Both the position numbers and the translations under genes were made by a program. Source: Lachnospiraceae bacterium (GTDB taxonomy: Bacteria > Bacillota_A > Clostridia > Lachnospirales > Lachnospiraceae). Taken from it: a DNA stretch of 13,839 nt. The stretch lies in NCBI GenBank assembly GCA_009774465.1, contig VSNT01000104.1:1-13839 (forward strand). The letters are read 5' to 3'. The notes below the pieces were generated by a model. It was not told the origin of the DNA, did no database searches, and saw only the letters and a program-made list of their open reading frames with translations. The first letter of the stretch is position 1, and every line of letters begins with the position of its first letter. This document shows, one piece after another, positions 13,740 to 13,839 of this stretch.

Positions 13740-13839
13740 GTTTTTTATTTATTTATTGTTATTTTGTTGATTTGAGTGACAAATTATATGTTTCCAATTG
13801 TCAATTATCACAACTTTTCTAAAAATAATTTTAATATTC
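13740..13839. other. AT-rich upstream region without a gene
   Basis: This end of the window, upstream of the PTS promoter, contains no supportable ORF on either strand and is very AT-rich, with runs such as TTTATTTATTTATT. A short palindrome AATTGTCAATT is present (about 13797-13807). With the leader this forms a gene-free stretch of about 310 nt; the leader elements listed separately account for the rest. Confidence 0.6.

Noticed and set aside
13767..13805. Possible second promoter with TATAAT and a nearby TTGACA upstream of the main PTS promoter
   Set aside because: The two hexamers are only about 10 nt apart, and no acceptable -35 lies 16-18 nt before this TATAAT.
1..13839. CRISPR array, mobile element, prophage or defence island
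   Set aside because: I found no regularly spaced repeats, transposase or phage motifs; all genes are intact and collinear with a core-genome layout.

Overview
The window reads as a stretch of chromosome from a low-to-moderate GC Gram-positive anaerobe, most likely a Clostridia of the Lachnospiraceae type. The evidence is the strong GGAGG-type ribosome binding sites, the LicT/RAT-controlled PTS operon, the UPF0237/UPF0210 gene pair and the overall protein character. This placement is inference, because the window has no rRNA. All twelve genes I can support lie on the minus strand. No tRNA, rRNA, CRISPR array, transposase or phage gene is visible.

Reading in the direction of transcription (high to low coordinates), there are two blocks. 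Block 1 (about 13739 to 10278) is a sugar PTS operon. A strong sigma-A promoter precedes a leader with a LicT-class ribonucleic antiterminator (RAT) that overlaps a long intrinsic terminator. Then come a BglG/LicT-family antiterminator, a stand-alone EIIA-Glc, an HPr, and an EIICB permease of the glucose/N-acetylglucosamine family. The block ends at a 12-bp-stem terminator. The antiterminator should control readthrough into its own gene and the PTS genes behind it. Two residue-level features stand out: PRD2 of the antiterminator lacks both usual regulatory histidines while PRD1 keeps both, and HPr carries Arg where Bacillus HPr has the regulatory Ser46.

Block 2 (about 10274 to 25) is a closely spaced housekeeping cluster: a small zinc-finger/one-TM anti-sigma-like protein, DNA polymerase I, dephospho-CoA kinase, a 706-residue FtsA-like actin-fold protein with an unusual repeat-containing C-terminal half, a YycJ/WalJ-like metallo-beta-lactamase hydrolase, the ACT-domain protein UPF0237, its usual partner UPF0210, and a GH13 neopullulanase-like enzyme. 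Gaps are -1 to 89 nt, so much of it may be one transcript. The only gap with notable structure is the 89 nt between the FtsA-like and hydrolase genes, which contains two hairpins.

Most of the window is ordinary core genome. The least explained item is the FtsA-like protein with three apparent beta-grasp-like repeats. The best-defined regulatory item is the RAT/terminator leader with its PRD2-altered antiterminator. I do not see a clear new multi-gene defence or mobile system.
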